Both the position numbers and the translations under genes were made by a program. A stretch of DNA of 56,631 nucleotides from Verrucomicrobiota bacterium (GTDB lineage Bacteria; Verrucomicrobiota; Verrucomicrobiia; Opitutales; Opitutaceae): positions 1-56,631 of the forward strand of contig JAFEGO010000118.1 in NCBI GenBank assembly GCA_018239845.1, in the 5' to 3' direction. Shown here in pieces: positions 17,427 through 26,231 of the stretch. A model generated the notes under the pieces. That model did no database searches. It saw only the letters and a program-made list of their open reading frames with translations, and was not told the origin of the DNA. Within the stretch, counting starts at the first letter, position 1; every line of letters begins with the position of its first letter.

Positions 17427-19709
17427 TTAGAAGTCGTATTTCACTTCCGCCACGGCGGTGCGCTGCGGGAAGGGATGGAAGAGGAAATACTCGCGGTTGA
17501 GGAGGTTGTCGATGCCGAGGGCGGCGGACCAGCGCGAGGCGAGGCGATAGTGGACGCGCGTGTCCAAAACGAACCAGCTGGAGAAACCTTGGTAGGTGTT
17601 GGGGTTCACGTCGGAGTTATCGAGGGTCGTGTAGAGCAGGCTGCTGTAGCGGCCACCAACCGAAATCGTCCAGCGGTCGTCGGGACGGTAGCTGACCTGA
17701 AAGGCGGCGCGCCACTCGGGGATGTTGGGCAGGCGTTTGCCGATGGCGCTGCCGGGGGCGGCGGTGGCGCTGGCCTGACCGGAGAGCGCGAGCGTTCGCG
17801 CGTCGAGGTAGGTAACGCTGCCCGAAAACTCGAGGCCGCGGAACCAGACATTGCGCCGCTCGACAAGGAGCTCGACACCGCGCGCGCGGACGTGATCGAC
17901 GTTGGAGTTGTAGGAGTAGAGCTGCGTCGAGCCCGCCACGAGCGGGTTGAACTGCGCGATGATGGCGTCGTGGATGTCGTCCTGAAAGAGCGAGAGGCGC
18001 ACACGGCCCTGCTCGAGGGTGCGTTCGAGGCGCAGCTCGGTCGCGAGCACGTCGTCGGGTTTCAGGTTGGGATTGGGTGACGTGAACGTGGTGCCGGTCG
18101 AGACGAGCTGGTAGAGCTCAGAGGCGGTGGCGTAGCGGTAGGCCCGGCCGACGGAGGCGGTGGCGATCCATTTGGGCGCGAGGGTCCAGGCCACGGAGCC
18201 CTTGGGCGACCAGTTGGACGCAGAGACTCGGGGCTGATTGATGACGGTGACGCCGTTTTGATTGTAGCCGTCGTAGGCCAGCCAGTCCTCGTAGCGGAGG
18301 CCGAGCGTGACTTTCACGGCGGGCGCGACCTGCCAGAGATCCTGCAGCCAGAGGGCCTGCGTGCGGGTCTTCCCGTCGCCCTCAGTCGCGACGCCGGTGT
18401 ACGGGCCGCCGGCCCGCCAGTCGGCGGTATTGTAGGTCGGGTTGAAGAGGCGGTACTGGTCGTCGTGCGCGCCGAAGCTCACGGTGTGGTCGCCAGTCTT
18501 GCCCGCGGGGCGCCACGTGCCCTTGAGGTCGAGGGTCAGCCAGCCCGTGCCGTCGAGCACGGCTACACGGCCAGCCGGGCCAAAACCGGGGCTCGCAGCG
18601 GCGGTGGCTGAGGCCGTGGTCGGTCCGGTCTGCCTGTCCTCATCGAAGCGATACCGCGTGGCGATGGCCTCGAAATCCCAGTGGCCCTTCGTGTCGGTAC
18701 TGGCGGCGATACTGTGCGCCGTGTGGCGCGCGTAGAGCTGATAGGTACCGCTGGCAAAACCGGCGAGACCGGCGAAGGTGGGCTGGCCGGCGGAGTTCGT
18801 GAGGTAGGTCTGCGCGGAGCTGTCGGCATCGTTGCGCCAAAGGCCGAAGGTGTAAGTCATGCGGAGCCACGGAGCGAAATCGTAGGCGGCCTTGAACTTG
18901 CCGTTGGTCATGCGCGTGTGGAGGAGACCGCCGGCGCCGACGACGTTGGCCGGGGCGTTGAGCTTGTTGGTCGCCGCGTAGCCGCCGGTGGTGCCGGCGG
19001 GAAAAGCCGCGCTGGTGACGAAGCTCAGCGGCTGACTGTGACTGTCCTGGTAATTACCGCTGACCCAGAAGGAGAATTTGCCCGCGCGGTCGCCGTAGGT
19101 GACGGCGGTCTGGTGCGTGAGGTAGTCGTCCTTCGTGCCGTAGAGGCTGAAGTGCTGCCACGCCTCCGTCTGCGTGAGGGAGGCTGTGCGTTTTTCGGGC
19201 ATACGCGTGGTGATTTCCATGACCGCGCCCATGGAGTTGCCCGGATAAGCCGCGGCGAAGGGGCCGTACATCAGATCGATGCGCTCGATCTCGGCGGGAG
19301 CGACGAGGCCCCAGCGAGGGCCGCCGAGGGTGTTGTTGTTGGCCACAAGAGCGGTCAGCAGCACGCCGTCGGCGTAGATCAGGCTGCGCGCGCTGGAGCT
19401 GACGCCCCAGACGCGCGACGCCATGACGGCCTGGGTGTCGCCGTAGTTGCGCTTGCGGAGGAAAATGCTCGGCAGGTATTTGACCGCGTCCTCGGTATCG
19501 ACGGCGTTGACCGTCTCCTGGACCTTGGTCGCGGTGACACTCTCGGTCACCTGCGGGAGCTGGTATTTGTCGGCCGCCGAAGGCTGGGCCGAGACGGTGA
19601 AAGGCGAGAGCACTTCAGGCGGACCATCCGCCAGATCGGCGGCGCCGGAGGCCGACACGGCGAGGCCGCAGCAGCAGAGAGAAAAAAGGGAGCGAAAGGA
19701 AAAGGACAT
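17427..19709 (-). CDS. TonB-dependent outer-membrane receptor
   Basis: 760 residues from ATG 19709; an upstream in-frame ATG at 19754 would give a poorer signal peptide. The N-terminus MSFSFRSLFSLCCCGLAVSA is a signal sequence. The plug domain (about 30-170) has LPSIFLRKRNYGDTQ, SLIYADGVLL, IERIDLMYGPFAAAYPGNSMGAVMEI. The 22-strand barrel follows with GLRYEDWLAY, GRAYRYATASELYQL, NPNLKPDDVLATELRLE and the C-terminal strand GIDNLLNREYFLFHPF ending in Phe. No STN domain, so no anti-sigma signalling is expected. It lies between a small CxxC protein and a PepSY protein, pointing to a metal chelate substrate such as copper or iron. Confidence 0.93.
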   Translation of the reverse strand: MSFSFRSLFSLCCCGLAVSASGAADLADGPPEVLSPFTVSAQPSAADKYQLPQVTESVTATKVQETVNAVDTEDAVKYLPSIFLRKRNYGDTQAVMASRVWGVSSSARSLIYADGVLLTALVANNNTLGGPRWGLVAPAEIERIDLMYGPFAAAYPGNSMGAVMEITTRMPEKRTASLTQTEAWQHFSLYGTKDDYLTHQTAVTYGDRAGKFSFWVSGNYQDSHSQPLSFVTSAAFPAGTTGGYAATNKLNAPANVVGAGGLLHTRMTNGKFKAAYDFAPWLRMTYTFGLWRNDADSSAQTYLTNSAGQPTFAGLAGFASGTYQLYARHTAHSIAASTDTKGHWDFEAIATRYRFDEDRQTGPTTASATAAASPGFGPAGRVAVLDGTGWLTLDLKGTWRPAGKTGDHTVSFGAHDDQYRLFNPTYNTADWRAGGPYTGVATEGDGKTRTQALWLQDLWQVAPAVKVTLGLRYEDWLAYDGYNQNGVTVINQPRVSASNWSPKGSVAWTLAPKWIATASVGRAYRYATASELYQLVSTGTTFTSPNPNLKPDDVLATELRLERTLEQGRVRLSLFQDDIHDAIIAQFNPLVAGSTQLYSYNSNVDHVRARGVELLVERRNVWFRGLEFSGSVTYLDARTLALSGQASATAAPGSAIGKRLPNIPEWRAAFQVSYRPDDRWTISVGGRYSSLLYTTLDNSDVNPNTYQGFSSWFVLDTRVHYRLASRWSAALGIDNLLNREYFLFHPFPQRTAVAEVKYDF

Positions 19710-19827
19710 GGCGATGACGCCGCGAAAGAGGATGAGCGCCAGGCGCGGCGGCACGCGCGCGGGCGGATCGCAGCAGCGATCAAACGAGGCTACGCCGGGT
19801 CAACGACCCGGCCGAGGACACTGCGTT

Positions 19828-20208
19828 TCAGGCCCGCGGGGGCGGGGTCGGCGGAGCCGCACGGTCGGCTCCCGCCAAGGTGAGGTCGCGCACGACCCAA
19901 GCCTGCGGTGGCACCACCGGCGCGACGTAGGCCACGGCCGGTTGGGCGAGGAAGATCAGCTTCGTATCGAGCCTGCTGCCGGGAGTGGTGGACTGCGCCT
20001 GCTCCTTCTGGCCGGCGTCGTTGACGAGTTCGCACACGCCGCACATCTCACCGCTGAAGGTGCGCTTGGCCGCTTCCAGGAGCGGCATCGTGCGCGAGTA
20101 GTTCACCATCATGCGCGCCCAGCCGAAGGTCTGGACCAAATCCCACTGCGCACCCGTCGTGGCAAGCCACGCGAGGAGGAGGGTGATCAACTGGAAGCGC
20201 CGCAGCAC
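19828..20208 (-). CDS. small secreted or anchored CxxC protein upstream of the TonB receptor
   Basis: 126 residues from a GTG start at 20208 (start uncertain). The N-terminus LRRFQLITLLLAWLATTGAQWDLVQTFGW is hydrophobic, a signal or anchor. SRTMPLLEAAKRTFSGEMCGVCELVND carries a conserved-looking CxxC. The C-terminus is Pro/Ala-rich. I recall similar small proteins next to TonB receptors in Verrucomicrobiota, with the CxxC perhaps binding a metal, but no named family. It ends 118 bases before the receptor start and probably belongs to the same transcription unit. Confidence 0.6.
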   Translation of the reverse strand: MLRRFQLITLLLAWLATTGAQWDLVQTFGWARMMVNYSRTMPLLEAAKRTFSGEMCGVCELVNDAGQKEQAQSTTPGSRLDTKLIFLAQPAVAYVAPVVPPQAWVVRDLTLAGADRAAPPTPPPRA

Positions 20209-20320
20209 GGCGCGATTGATGCGGGCACAACGGCGGCGAACAAGATCTTTGTCCGTCAGCGCAGAGTCAGAAGCGCGGGAAGAGTGGCGGAGCGTTTGGG
20301 CCTAATGAGACGCCACCCGA

Positions 20321-21193
20321 TCAAGTCACGAAGGGATTATAGCTCCGCTCGTTGGCGACGGTGGTCAGCGGGCCGTGGCCGGGGGCGATCACGGTCTCCG
20401 GCGGCACGGCGTGCAAAATGCGGCGGACGCTGGCGGCGAGCTGGCGGTGGCAGAAATACGCGCCGCCGACCGAACCCGCAAAGATCAGGTCGCCCGAGAT
20501 CAGGAGCCCGATGCCGCCGCGCGCCCCGGGCGCGCGCACGAGGTAACAGTTGTGCGCGGAGGCGTGGCCGGGGGTGTGGAAGGCGGTGACCTCGAAGGCC
20601 CCAAACTTACGCGTCTCCCCCTCCCCGATCGGCTGGCCGCAGGGCACGGTGGCGCCGGCCGGGCACCAGGCCTCGGGCCCGCCGAAGCGCCGAACGACGT
20701 CACACAGGCCGCCGGCATGCTCGCCCTCGACATGAGTGAGAAAGACCGCATCTATATTTTTGATACTGCGCGGCCAGACGGACTCGAGCGCCGCGATGTC
20801 GGGGCCGGTGTCGAAGAGCACGCCGCGACCCGAGCCGCACTCGGCGACCACATAGGCGTTGGCCGTGCCGATGCCGTGGCGCATGCGCAGCGGATAAACA
20901 CAGAACGGCAGCACGGAGGTCTCCGGCAGCGGGTAGCGGCCACAACCGAGGGCGCACAGGCCGACCTCGTTGAGCCCGAGGGCGGCGGAGAGGCGGCGCA
21001 GCTCCTCGACCGTGAAATCGGGCCGGTAGTCGATCGCGTCGCGCAGGCGCGCCGGGCTCACGCCCGCGAGCTGCGCCAGGGCCTCTGCGCTCAGGCCGGA
21101 GCGACGCATGGCCTTTTCGAGGACATCGCCAATCTCATCTTCAAGTGGTACGGGAATCTCCGGCACGGTGCGCACAGGATAACCTGACCGCAT
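20321..21193 (-). CDS. HTH-metallo-beta-lactamase fusion protein
   Basis: 290 residues from ATG 21193. Residues ~18-80 form an XRE-like helix-turn-helix (RSGLSAEALAQLAGVSPARLRDAI). Residues ~95-285 are an MBL-fold hydrolase with FDTGPD, GHASAHNCYL (His210), SGDLIF (Asp235) and PGHGPLTT (His273). The usual HxHxDH motif is replaced by His154-Val-Glu156-Gly-Glu158-His159, so metal site 1 lacks one His and the Asp is a Glu. A DNA-binding hydrolase or a sensor with altered metallochemistry is possible. Its ATG shares the CATG at 21191-21194 with an in-frame upstream ATG of pyrE on the other strand. Confidence 0.75.
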   Translation of the reverse strand: MRSGYPVRTVPEIPVPLEDEIGDVLEKAMRRSGLSAEALAQLAGVSPARLRDAIDYRPDFTVEELRRLSAALGLNEVGLCALGCGRYPLPETSVLPFCVYPLRMRHGIGTANAYVVAECGSGRGVLFDTGPDIAALESVWPRSIKNIDAVFLTHVEGEHAGGLCDVVRRFGGPEAWCPAGATVPCGQPIGEGETRKFGAFEVTAFHTPGHASAHNCYLVRAPGARGGIGLLISGDLIFAGSVGGAYFCHRQLAASVRRILHAVPPETVIAPGHGPLTTVANERSYNPFVT

Positions 21194-21245
21194 GGTCACG
21201 CAAAATGTTTTTGTTTTTTCGCAACGGCTCCCCACCGTCGGTGGC

Positions 21246-21815
21246 ATGGATTCCACGCAGCAGGAGGTTCTCAGCATCTTCACCCGCACCCGCGCCTTGC
21301 TGGAGGGGCATTTTGTCCTCCGGTCCGGCCTGCACAGCGGCCACTACTTCCAGTGCGCCCAGGTGTGCCAGCGCCTCGACGCCGTGGAGCGACTGGCCGA
21401 GCTGCTCGTGGCCAAGCTGCCGATCCGCGACTTCACCACCGTGCTGGCGCCCGCGATGGGCGGACTCGTGATCGGCCAGGAAGTCGCGCGTCAGGCCAAG
21501 GCCCGCTATATCTTTGCCGAGAAGGAAAACGACAAGCTCGTGCTGCGCCGCGGCTTCACCCTCGCCCCGGGCGAGCGCGTGCTGATCGTCGAGGACGTCG
21601 TGACGCGCGGTGGCCGCGTGAACGAGTCCTTGGAAATCGTGCGGCAGGCGGGCGGCGTGCCCGTGGCCGTGGCGATGCTCGTGGACCGCAGCGCGGGCAC
21701 GATGCGCTTCGACGTGCCGGCGATCTCCCTCCTGGAACTGAGCTTCCCCACCTACCCGGCCGACGCGGTGCCGGAGTGGCTCGCGAAAATCCCGGTGCAG
21801 AAGCCGGGCAGCTGA
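21246..21815 (+). CDS. pyrE: orotate phosphoribosyltransferase
   Basis: 189 residues, soluble; converts orotate and PRPP to OMP in pyrimidine synthesis. The PRPP-binding motif VLIVEDVVTRGG is intact, with the substrate loop AEKENDKLVLRRGF and LHSGHYFQC at the N-terminus. The start at 21246 (MDSTQQEVLSIFTRTRALL) fits the family length; an upstream ATG at 21192 would add 18 atypical residues and abut the divergent HTH-MBL start. Terminated by a strong hairpin. The prs gene for PRPP synthesis lies about 2 kb away on the other strand. Confidence 0.94.
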   Translation: MDSTQQEVLSIFTRTRALLEGHFVLRSGLHSGHYFQCAQVCQRLDAVERLAELLVAKLPIRDFTTVLAPAMGGLVIGQEVARQAKARYIFAEKENDKLVLRRGFTLAPGERVLIVEDVVTRGGRVNESLEIVRQAGGVPVAVAMLVDRSAGTMRFDVPAISLLELSFPTYPADAVPEWLAKIPVQKPGS

Positions 21816-21827
21816 GCCGAGGGCATG

Positions 21828-21862
21828 AAAAAGGGCGGCCACTACGGCCGCCCTGATTTTTT
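21828..21862. terminator. bidirectional terminator between pyrE and htrA
   Basis: GGGCGGCC (21833-21840) pairs with GGCCGCCC (21846-21853) around ACTAC. Six T follow on the plus strand and five A precede the stem, giving a T-run on the minus strand. It serves both convergent genes. Confidence 0.9.
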
Positions 21863-21883
21863 AACGGACCCGGAGCGGGCCGT

Positions 21884-23302
21884 TTACTTCACATCGATGA
21901 CGAGCATCCGGATGCCGCCGCGGTAGTAAACGAAGAGGCGGTGGCCGCCCGGCGTGAGCGCCTTGCGCGCCGAGGCCAGATCGGTGACCTCGGTCTGGTC
22001 GATCTGCGTGATCACGAGATTCGCAATCAGGCGGTCGGCGTAGGGCGAGTTGTCATCCATATCCGTGATGATCAGGCCGTCGATCCGCGCCGGGATGCGG
22101 AACTTGGAGCGCAGCTCGTCGTTGAGCGGCGCGGCCCGCACGCCGGTGAGGAGTTCGTCGGGCTTCTCGTCGAGCTTGCCCAGAGTCACCGTGATCGTGA
22201 GCTCCTTGCCACCGCGGGTGAGCTTGAGGGTGACTTTGGTGCCGGGCGGCAGCTGGGCGATGATGTTGCGCAGATCCTCAGCGGTGGTCACATCCTGCCC
22301 GTTGATGCTGAGCACGGTGTCGCCGCGCTTGATGCCGGCCTTCTCGGCCGGGCTGTCGGCGGTCACGTCGGAGATGGCCACGCCCTTGGCGTCGGCTGAG
22401 AGGCCGAGTGTCTCGGCATCCTCCGCGGTCATGACCTGGGTCATGACGCCGAGATAGCCGCGAGAGACCGTACCGGTCTCGATCAGGCTGCGCATGACGG
22501 AGGCGGCGAGGTTGATCGGGACGGCGAAGCCGATGCCGATGTTGCCGCGCGAGGGGGAGATGATCGCACTGTTGATGCCGGCGAGGCGGCCCTTGGCGTC
22601 CACGAGGGCACCGCCGGAGTTGCCCATGTTGATCGCGGCGTCGGTCTGGATGAAGCTCTCGTAGCCGCCGACCTCGTCGAGGATGCCGACCTTGCGGCCC
22701 TTGGCGGAGACGATGCCCATGGTGACGGTCTGGCCAACGCCGAGGGGATTGCCGACGGCGAAAACGACGTCGCCGACGCGCAGCTTGTCGCTGTCGGCGA
22801 GCGGGATGGTCGGGAGATCCTTGGCGTCGACCTTGATGACGGCGATGTCGGTCTTGGGATCGGCGCCGATAACCTTGGCGATGAGTTCGCGGTCGTTGGA
22901 GAGGAGCACCTTCAGCTCATCCGCGCCCTCGACGACGTGGTTGTTGGTGATGATGTAGCCGTCGGGGGAAATGATCACGCCGGAGCCGAGGCCCTCCTCC
23001 TTGTGCTCGCGCTCCTGGTCGGGGATGTTGCCGAAGAACTGGCGAATGAGGGGATTCACCGCGATGCGCTCGCGGACGATTTTTTTCGAGTAAACGGAGA
23101 CCACGGCCTTTTGCACGGGCTCGATGATGTCGGCATAGCTGGCGACAACCGGAGCCTTGCCATCGTTGACGGGCGAGTTGTCAACGCGCAGCACCGGGGC
23201 CTTGCGGGTCGCGGGAGCGGATTCCTTGGCGATCAGGCCGAGGCTGAACGCCGAAGCGACGGCCGCGACCACAAGCAAGCTGGAGAGGAACTTTGGTTTC
23301 AT
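21884..23302 (-). CDS. htrA: Do-family periplasmic serine protease (HtrA/DegP)
   Basis: 472 residues from ATG 23302 (MKPKFLSSLLVVAAVASAFS signal or anchor); the frame runs upstream through non-coding sequence. The trypsin-like domain has His122 (TNNHVVEG), Asp152 (KTDIAVIK) and Ser229 (NMGNSGGAL). Two PDZ domains follow: one around 280-370 (GVAISDVTADSPAEKAGIKRG) and one at the C-terminus (LIITDMDDNSPYADRL). It degrades or refolds damaged envelope proteins. It is 92 bases downstream of prs at the end of the minus-strand run that includes bamA and ompH, a sensible link to outer-membrane protein quality control. Confidence 0.93.
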   Translation of the reverse strand: MKPKFLSSLLVVAAVASAFSLGLIAKESAPATRKAPVLRVDNSPVNDGKAPVVASYADIIEPVQKAVVSVYSKKIVRERIAVNPLIRQFFGNIPDQEREHKEEGLGSGVIISPDGYIITNNHVVEGADELKVLLSNDRELIAKVIGADPKTDIAVIKVDAKDLPTIPLADSDKLRVGDVVFAVGNPLGVGQTVTMGIVSAKGRKVGILDEVGGYESFIQTDAAINMGNSGGALVDAKGRLAGINSAIISPSRGNIGIGFAVPINLAASVMRSLIETGTVSRGYLGVMTQVMTAEDAETLGLSADAKGVAISDVTADSPAEKAGIKRGDTVLSINGQDVTTAEDLRNIIAQLPPGTKVTLKLTRGGKELTITVTLGKLDEKPDELLTGVRAAPLNDELRSKFRIPARIDGLIITDMDDNSPYADRLIANLVITQIDQTEVTDLASARKALTPGGHRLFVYYRGGIRMLVIDVK

Positions 23303-23394
23303 GAGTGAGTTGAGGCTTTGGGGGACAGGAATTTGGCAAGGAATGTTCCCCAACGCAAACGGGCCGTGCGCCCCCCACCCCACCCGGCCGGAGC

Positions 23395-24354
23395 TCAGAA
23401 ACCCTTGATGCGGAACAGGCCGGTGACGCTCTCGTTGCTGTTGATGCGGAGGATGGCCTGGCCGAGCAGCTTGGCGATGCTGAGGACGGTGATGGGCAGG
23501 CCCTTGGGGTCGATCGGCGTGGAGTTGGTGGTGATCAGCTCGTTGATCGGGCCGGAGCTGAGCCGCTCGCGGGCCACGTCGTTGAGGATGCAGTGGCTGA
23601 CGGCGGCGGTGATGTTGGCGGCGCCGTGCTCCTTGAGGATCTTGGCCGCGGCGGTGAGCGTGCCGGCTGTCTCGGTGATGTCGTCCACCAGCAGCACGTC
23701 GCAGCCGCTGACCTCGCCGACGACATTCATCGCCTCGACGGTGGTGGCGCTGGTGCGCTTCTTGGCGACGAGGGCGAGGCCTGCGCCCATGGTATCGGCG
23801 TAGGCGGCGGCCATTTTCATGCCGCCGACGTCGGGCGAGCAGACGACCAGCGGCCGGGGGCTCGCGCGCTTGGCGAGGTGCTCGAAGAACACCGGGGACG
23901 CGTAGAGATGGTCGACCGGGATGTCGAAGAAGCCCTGGATCTGCTGGCTGTGCAGATCCATGGTGAGGATGCGGGTGGCGCCGGCGGCGACGAGGAGGTT
24001 GGCCACGAGCTTGGCGGTGATGGGGACGCGGGGCTGATCCTTGCGATCCTGCCGCGCGTAGCCGTAGAACGGCAGCACCGCGGTGATGCGCTGGGCCGAC
24101 GCGCGCCGGGCGGCGTCGATCATGATCAGCAGCTCCATCAGGTGATGGTTGGTCGGCGGACAGGTGGACTGGATGATGAAGACGTCGTGCCCGCGGACGT
24201 TTTCATTGATCTTCACAAACGACTCGCCGTCGGGGAAACATGTGACCGTAGCCTCGCCGAGAGGCACGCCGATGGCGGCGCATATTTCCACCGCGAGCCC
24301 GCGGTTGGAGTTTCCGGAGAAGATTTTCAGGCGCGTCTCAGCCATGGGACGCAT
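23395..24354 (-). CDS. prs: ribose-phosphate pyrophosphokinase
   Basis: 319 residues (316 if the ATG at 24345, MAETRLKIFSGNSN, is used; that start looks more like the family). It makes PRPP from ribose-5-phosphate and ATP. Motifs: FPDGESFVKINENVRG, the flexible loop PFYGYARQDRKDQPR, the Mg-binding TMDLHSQQIQGFFDIPVDHL, and the PRPP loop VDDITETAGTLT where most family members read VDDIIDTAGT. Cytoplasmic hexamer. The gene starts 16 bases after the lpxD stop and is probably cotranscribed. Confidence 0.95.
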   Translation of the reverse strand: MRPMAETRLKIFSGNSNRGLAVEICAAIGVPLGEATVTCFPDGESFVKINENVRGHDVFIIQSTCPPTNHHLMELLIMIDAARRASAQRITAVLPFYGYARQDRKDQPRVPITAKLVANLLVAAGATRILTMDLHSQQIQGFFDIPVDHLYASPVFFEHLAKRASPRPLVVCSPDVGGMKMAAAYADTMGAGLALVAKKRTSATTVEAMNVVGEVSGCDVLLVDDITETAGTLTAAAKILKEHGAANITAAVSHCILNDVARERLSSGPINELITTNSTPIDPKGLPITVLSIAKLLGQAILRINSNESVTGLFRIKGF

Positions 24355-24370
24355 CCTGACCGGCCGGCCC

Positions 24371-25414
24371 TCAGGAGGAAGATTTTTTTACCTGCGCCTC
24401 GAGCGCGTCGAAGCGCTTGAAGAGGTCGGGCAGGCGCTGCTGGAGGACGGCGATGCGGCGCTCGAGCATGTAGGGCATGGCGGGGTTGCCATTCACAAAC
24501 GCGCCGGGGGCGATGTCACTGATGATGCCGGCGCGGCCGCCGGCCTTGACGCCCTTGCCCACCGTGAGGTGGCCGGCGGTGGCGGCCTGGCCGCCGAGCA
24601 CGACGTAGTCCTCCAAGGTGGTGCTGCCGGAGAGACCGACCTGCGCGCAGATGATGCAGTGGCGGCCGATGACGACGTTGTGCGCGACCTGCACGAGGTT
24701 GTCGATCTTGGTGCCCTGCCCGATCACCGTGCGGCTGAAACGGGCGCGGTCCACCGTGCTATTGGCCCCGATCTCGACGTCGTCCTCGACGACAACGTTG
24801 CCGACCTGGGGAATCTTCTCGTGGCGGCCGGCGGTGAACTCGTAGCCAAAGCCGTCGGAGCCGATAACGGCGCCGGGCTGGAGGCGTACACGATTCTTCA
24901 ATACACACTCGGCGGCCAGGATCGTGCCCGGCATGAGCCAGCAATCCTCACCGATCACGGCGCTGTGGCCGACAAACACCTGGGCTTGAAGATGGGTGCG
25001 CTCGCCTACGACCGCGCCGGCCTCGACCACGCACAGCGGGCCGACGGTGGCGGTGGCGGCCACCTGCGCGCCGGGCGCGATGCTGGCCGACGGATGGATG
25101 CCGGGTACAGGCCGGGGCCAGAGCGACTGCTCGATGCGGGCGCAGAGCTGCGCGAGCGCGACCGAAGGATTGTCCACGAAGAGGAACAGCTGGTCCGCCT
25201 GCGGCACGCCCTCGTAGTCGGACGGCAGCAGCACCACGGAGGCGCGGGTGCCGGCGACCTCGGAGCGGTACTTGGCATTGCCGAGGAAGGACAGGTCGCC
25301 CGGCGCGGCGGAAGTCAACGAGGCGAGACCCCGCACAGTCGCCGCCGTGGCGCCGAGCACGCGCTTCGGCCGGGTGATCGCCTGGATGTCCGCGGGGGAA
25401 AAAGAGACCTGCAT
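24371..25414 (-). CDS. lpxD: UDP-3-O-acylglucosamine N-acyltransferase (LpxD)
   Basis: 347 residues from ATG 25414 ([14 protein letters not shown]); the frame reads on upstream through a terminator. It adds the second acyl chain in lipid A synthesis, so the cell makes lipopolysaccharide. The N-terminal uridine-binding domain ([21 protein letters not shown]) precedes a left-handed beta-helix of hexapeptide repeats ([19 protein letters not shown] onward). The catalytic His is in [10 protein letters not shown], with GSDGFGYE and [10 protein letters not shown]. The C-terminal helix is [21 protein letters not shown]. The order bamA-ompH-lpxD is the classical envelope cluster, although a terminator separates ompH from lpxD here. 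Confidence 0.95.
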   Translation of the reverse strand: MQVSFSPADIQAITRPKRVLGATAATVRGLASLTSAAPGDLSFLGNAKYRSEVAGTRASVVLLPSDYEGVPQADQLFLFVDNPSVALAQLCARIEQSLWPRPVPGIHPSASIAPGAQVAATATVGPLCVVEAGAVVGERTHLQAQVFVGHSAVIGEDCWLMPGTILAAECVLKNRVRLQPGAVIGSDGFGYEFTAGRHEKIPQVGNVVVEDDVEIGANSTVDRARFSRTVIGQGTKIDNLVQVAHNVVIGRHCIICAQVGLSGSTTLEDYVVLGGQAATAGHLTVGKGVKAGGRAGIISDIAPGAFVNGNPAMPYMLERRIAVLQQRLPDLFKRFDALEAQVKKSSS

Positions 25415-25454
25415 GCGGCGAGCGTGGAGGTTTTCAAGTTTGGCGCAATGGCAC

Positions 25455-25486
25455 AAAAAAACCGTCCCGCTAAGCGGGACGGTTTT
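25455..25486 (-). terminator. intrinsic terminator after ompH
   Basis: AAAACCGTCCCGC (25458-25470) pairs with GCGGGACGGTTTT (25474-25486) with a 3-base loop; on the minus strand it is followed by a T-run. It lies between ompH and lpxD and may attenuate lpxD. Confidence 0.88.
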
Positions 25487-25511
25487 CTGAAAACAGCGGA
25501 TGCGCCGTCGC

Positions 25512-26186
25512 TTACTTCTTGGGCTGGGCGATGGCGGGCAGCTTGATCTGCGTGGAGTCCGACGAAGACGCGGCGGGCGCGGCGGACGAGGCACCGGCGG
25601 CGGAGGCCGGGCGGTTCTTGTTGATCTCGGCCATCACCTCGTCGGTGATGTCGTAGGCGGGATCAGCGTAGAGGATGTTGGAGACACCGGTAAGGGTCTG
25701 GCCGGCCTTGTCGATCACGAGCGTGGCGCCCTTGCGCTTGGCGACGTCGACGGCGATCTTGCTGATCTCCTCGATGATGACATCGCGGAAGGTCTGGCGG
25801 CGCTGCTGGAGGGAGTTGCGGGCGTTGTTCTGGAACTGGTCGAACTCGGCCTTCTTGCGGCGGAGATCCTCACCGAGGGCGTCGGCGTCGGCGCTGGCCT
25901 TGGCCTTGGCCTCGGCGGTGGCCGTCGGGTTCTTCACCTGCTCGGCGAGGTCCTTGTACTTCTCGAGCATGGCGCTGCCTTCCTTATTAAGGCGGTCGAG
26001 CTCCTCCTGGTACTTCTGCTCGTCAGCGCGGAGCTTGGCGGACTGCTCCTGCGTCTGGTAGTGGCCTTCGAAGAGCTTGGCCATGTCCACGGTGACGATC
26101 TTGGTGGTGATCGACTGGGCTTGGGCGATGAGCCCGCTGAGGCCGAAGACGGCGAAGGCGAGCAGAGTTTGAACGGATTTTTTCAT
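25512..26186 (-). CDS. ompH: OmpH/Skp-family periplasmic chaperone
   Basis: 224 residues from ATG 26186. Signal peptide [24 protein letters not shown], then [18 protein letters not shown] (strand 1 of the Skp core). A long coiled coil at about 45-150 is rich in K/E/Q, and the core closes with [28 protein letters not shown]. An Ala/Ser-rich tail of ~35 residues is longer than in E. coli Skp. It holds unfolded outer-membrane proteins in the periplasm for delivery to BamA, whose gene ends 45 bases upstream. Confidence 0.92.
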   Translation of the reverse strand: MKKSVQTLLAFAVFGLSGLIAQAQSITTKIVTVDMAKLFEGHYQTQEQSAKLRADEQKYQEELDRLNKEGSAMLEKYKDLAEQVKNPTATAEAKAKASADADALGEDLRRKKAEFDQFQNNARNSLQQRRQTFRDVIIEEISKIAVDVAKRKGATLVIDKAGQTLTGVSNILYADPAYDITDEVMAEINKNRPASAAGASSAAPAASSSDSTQIKLPAIAQPKK

Positions 26187-26231
26187 GAATGAAGGTTTGG
26201 GTGTAAAGACAGGGGGAAGAGTGGACACGAA

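Noticed and set aside
14811..18080. A 1089-codon open frame on the plus strand, antisense to several genes
   Set aside because: Its product is Arg/Ala/Gly-rich without motifs and crosses five well-supported genes; long antisense frames are normal in GC-rich DNA.
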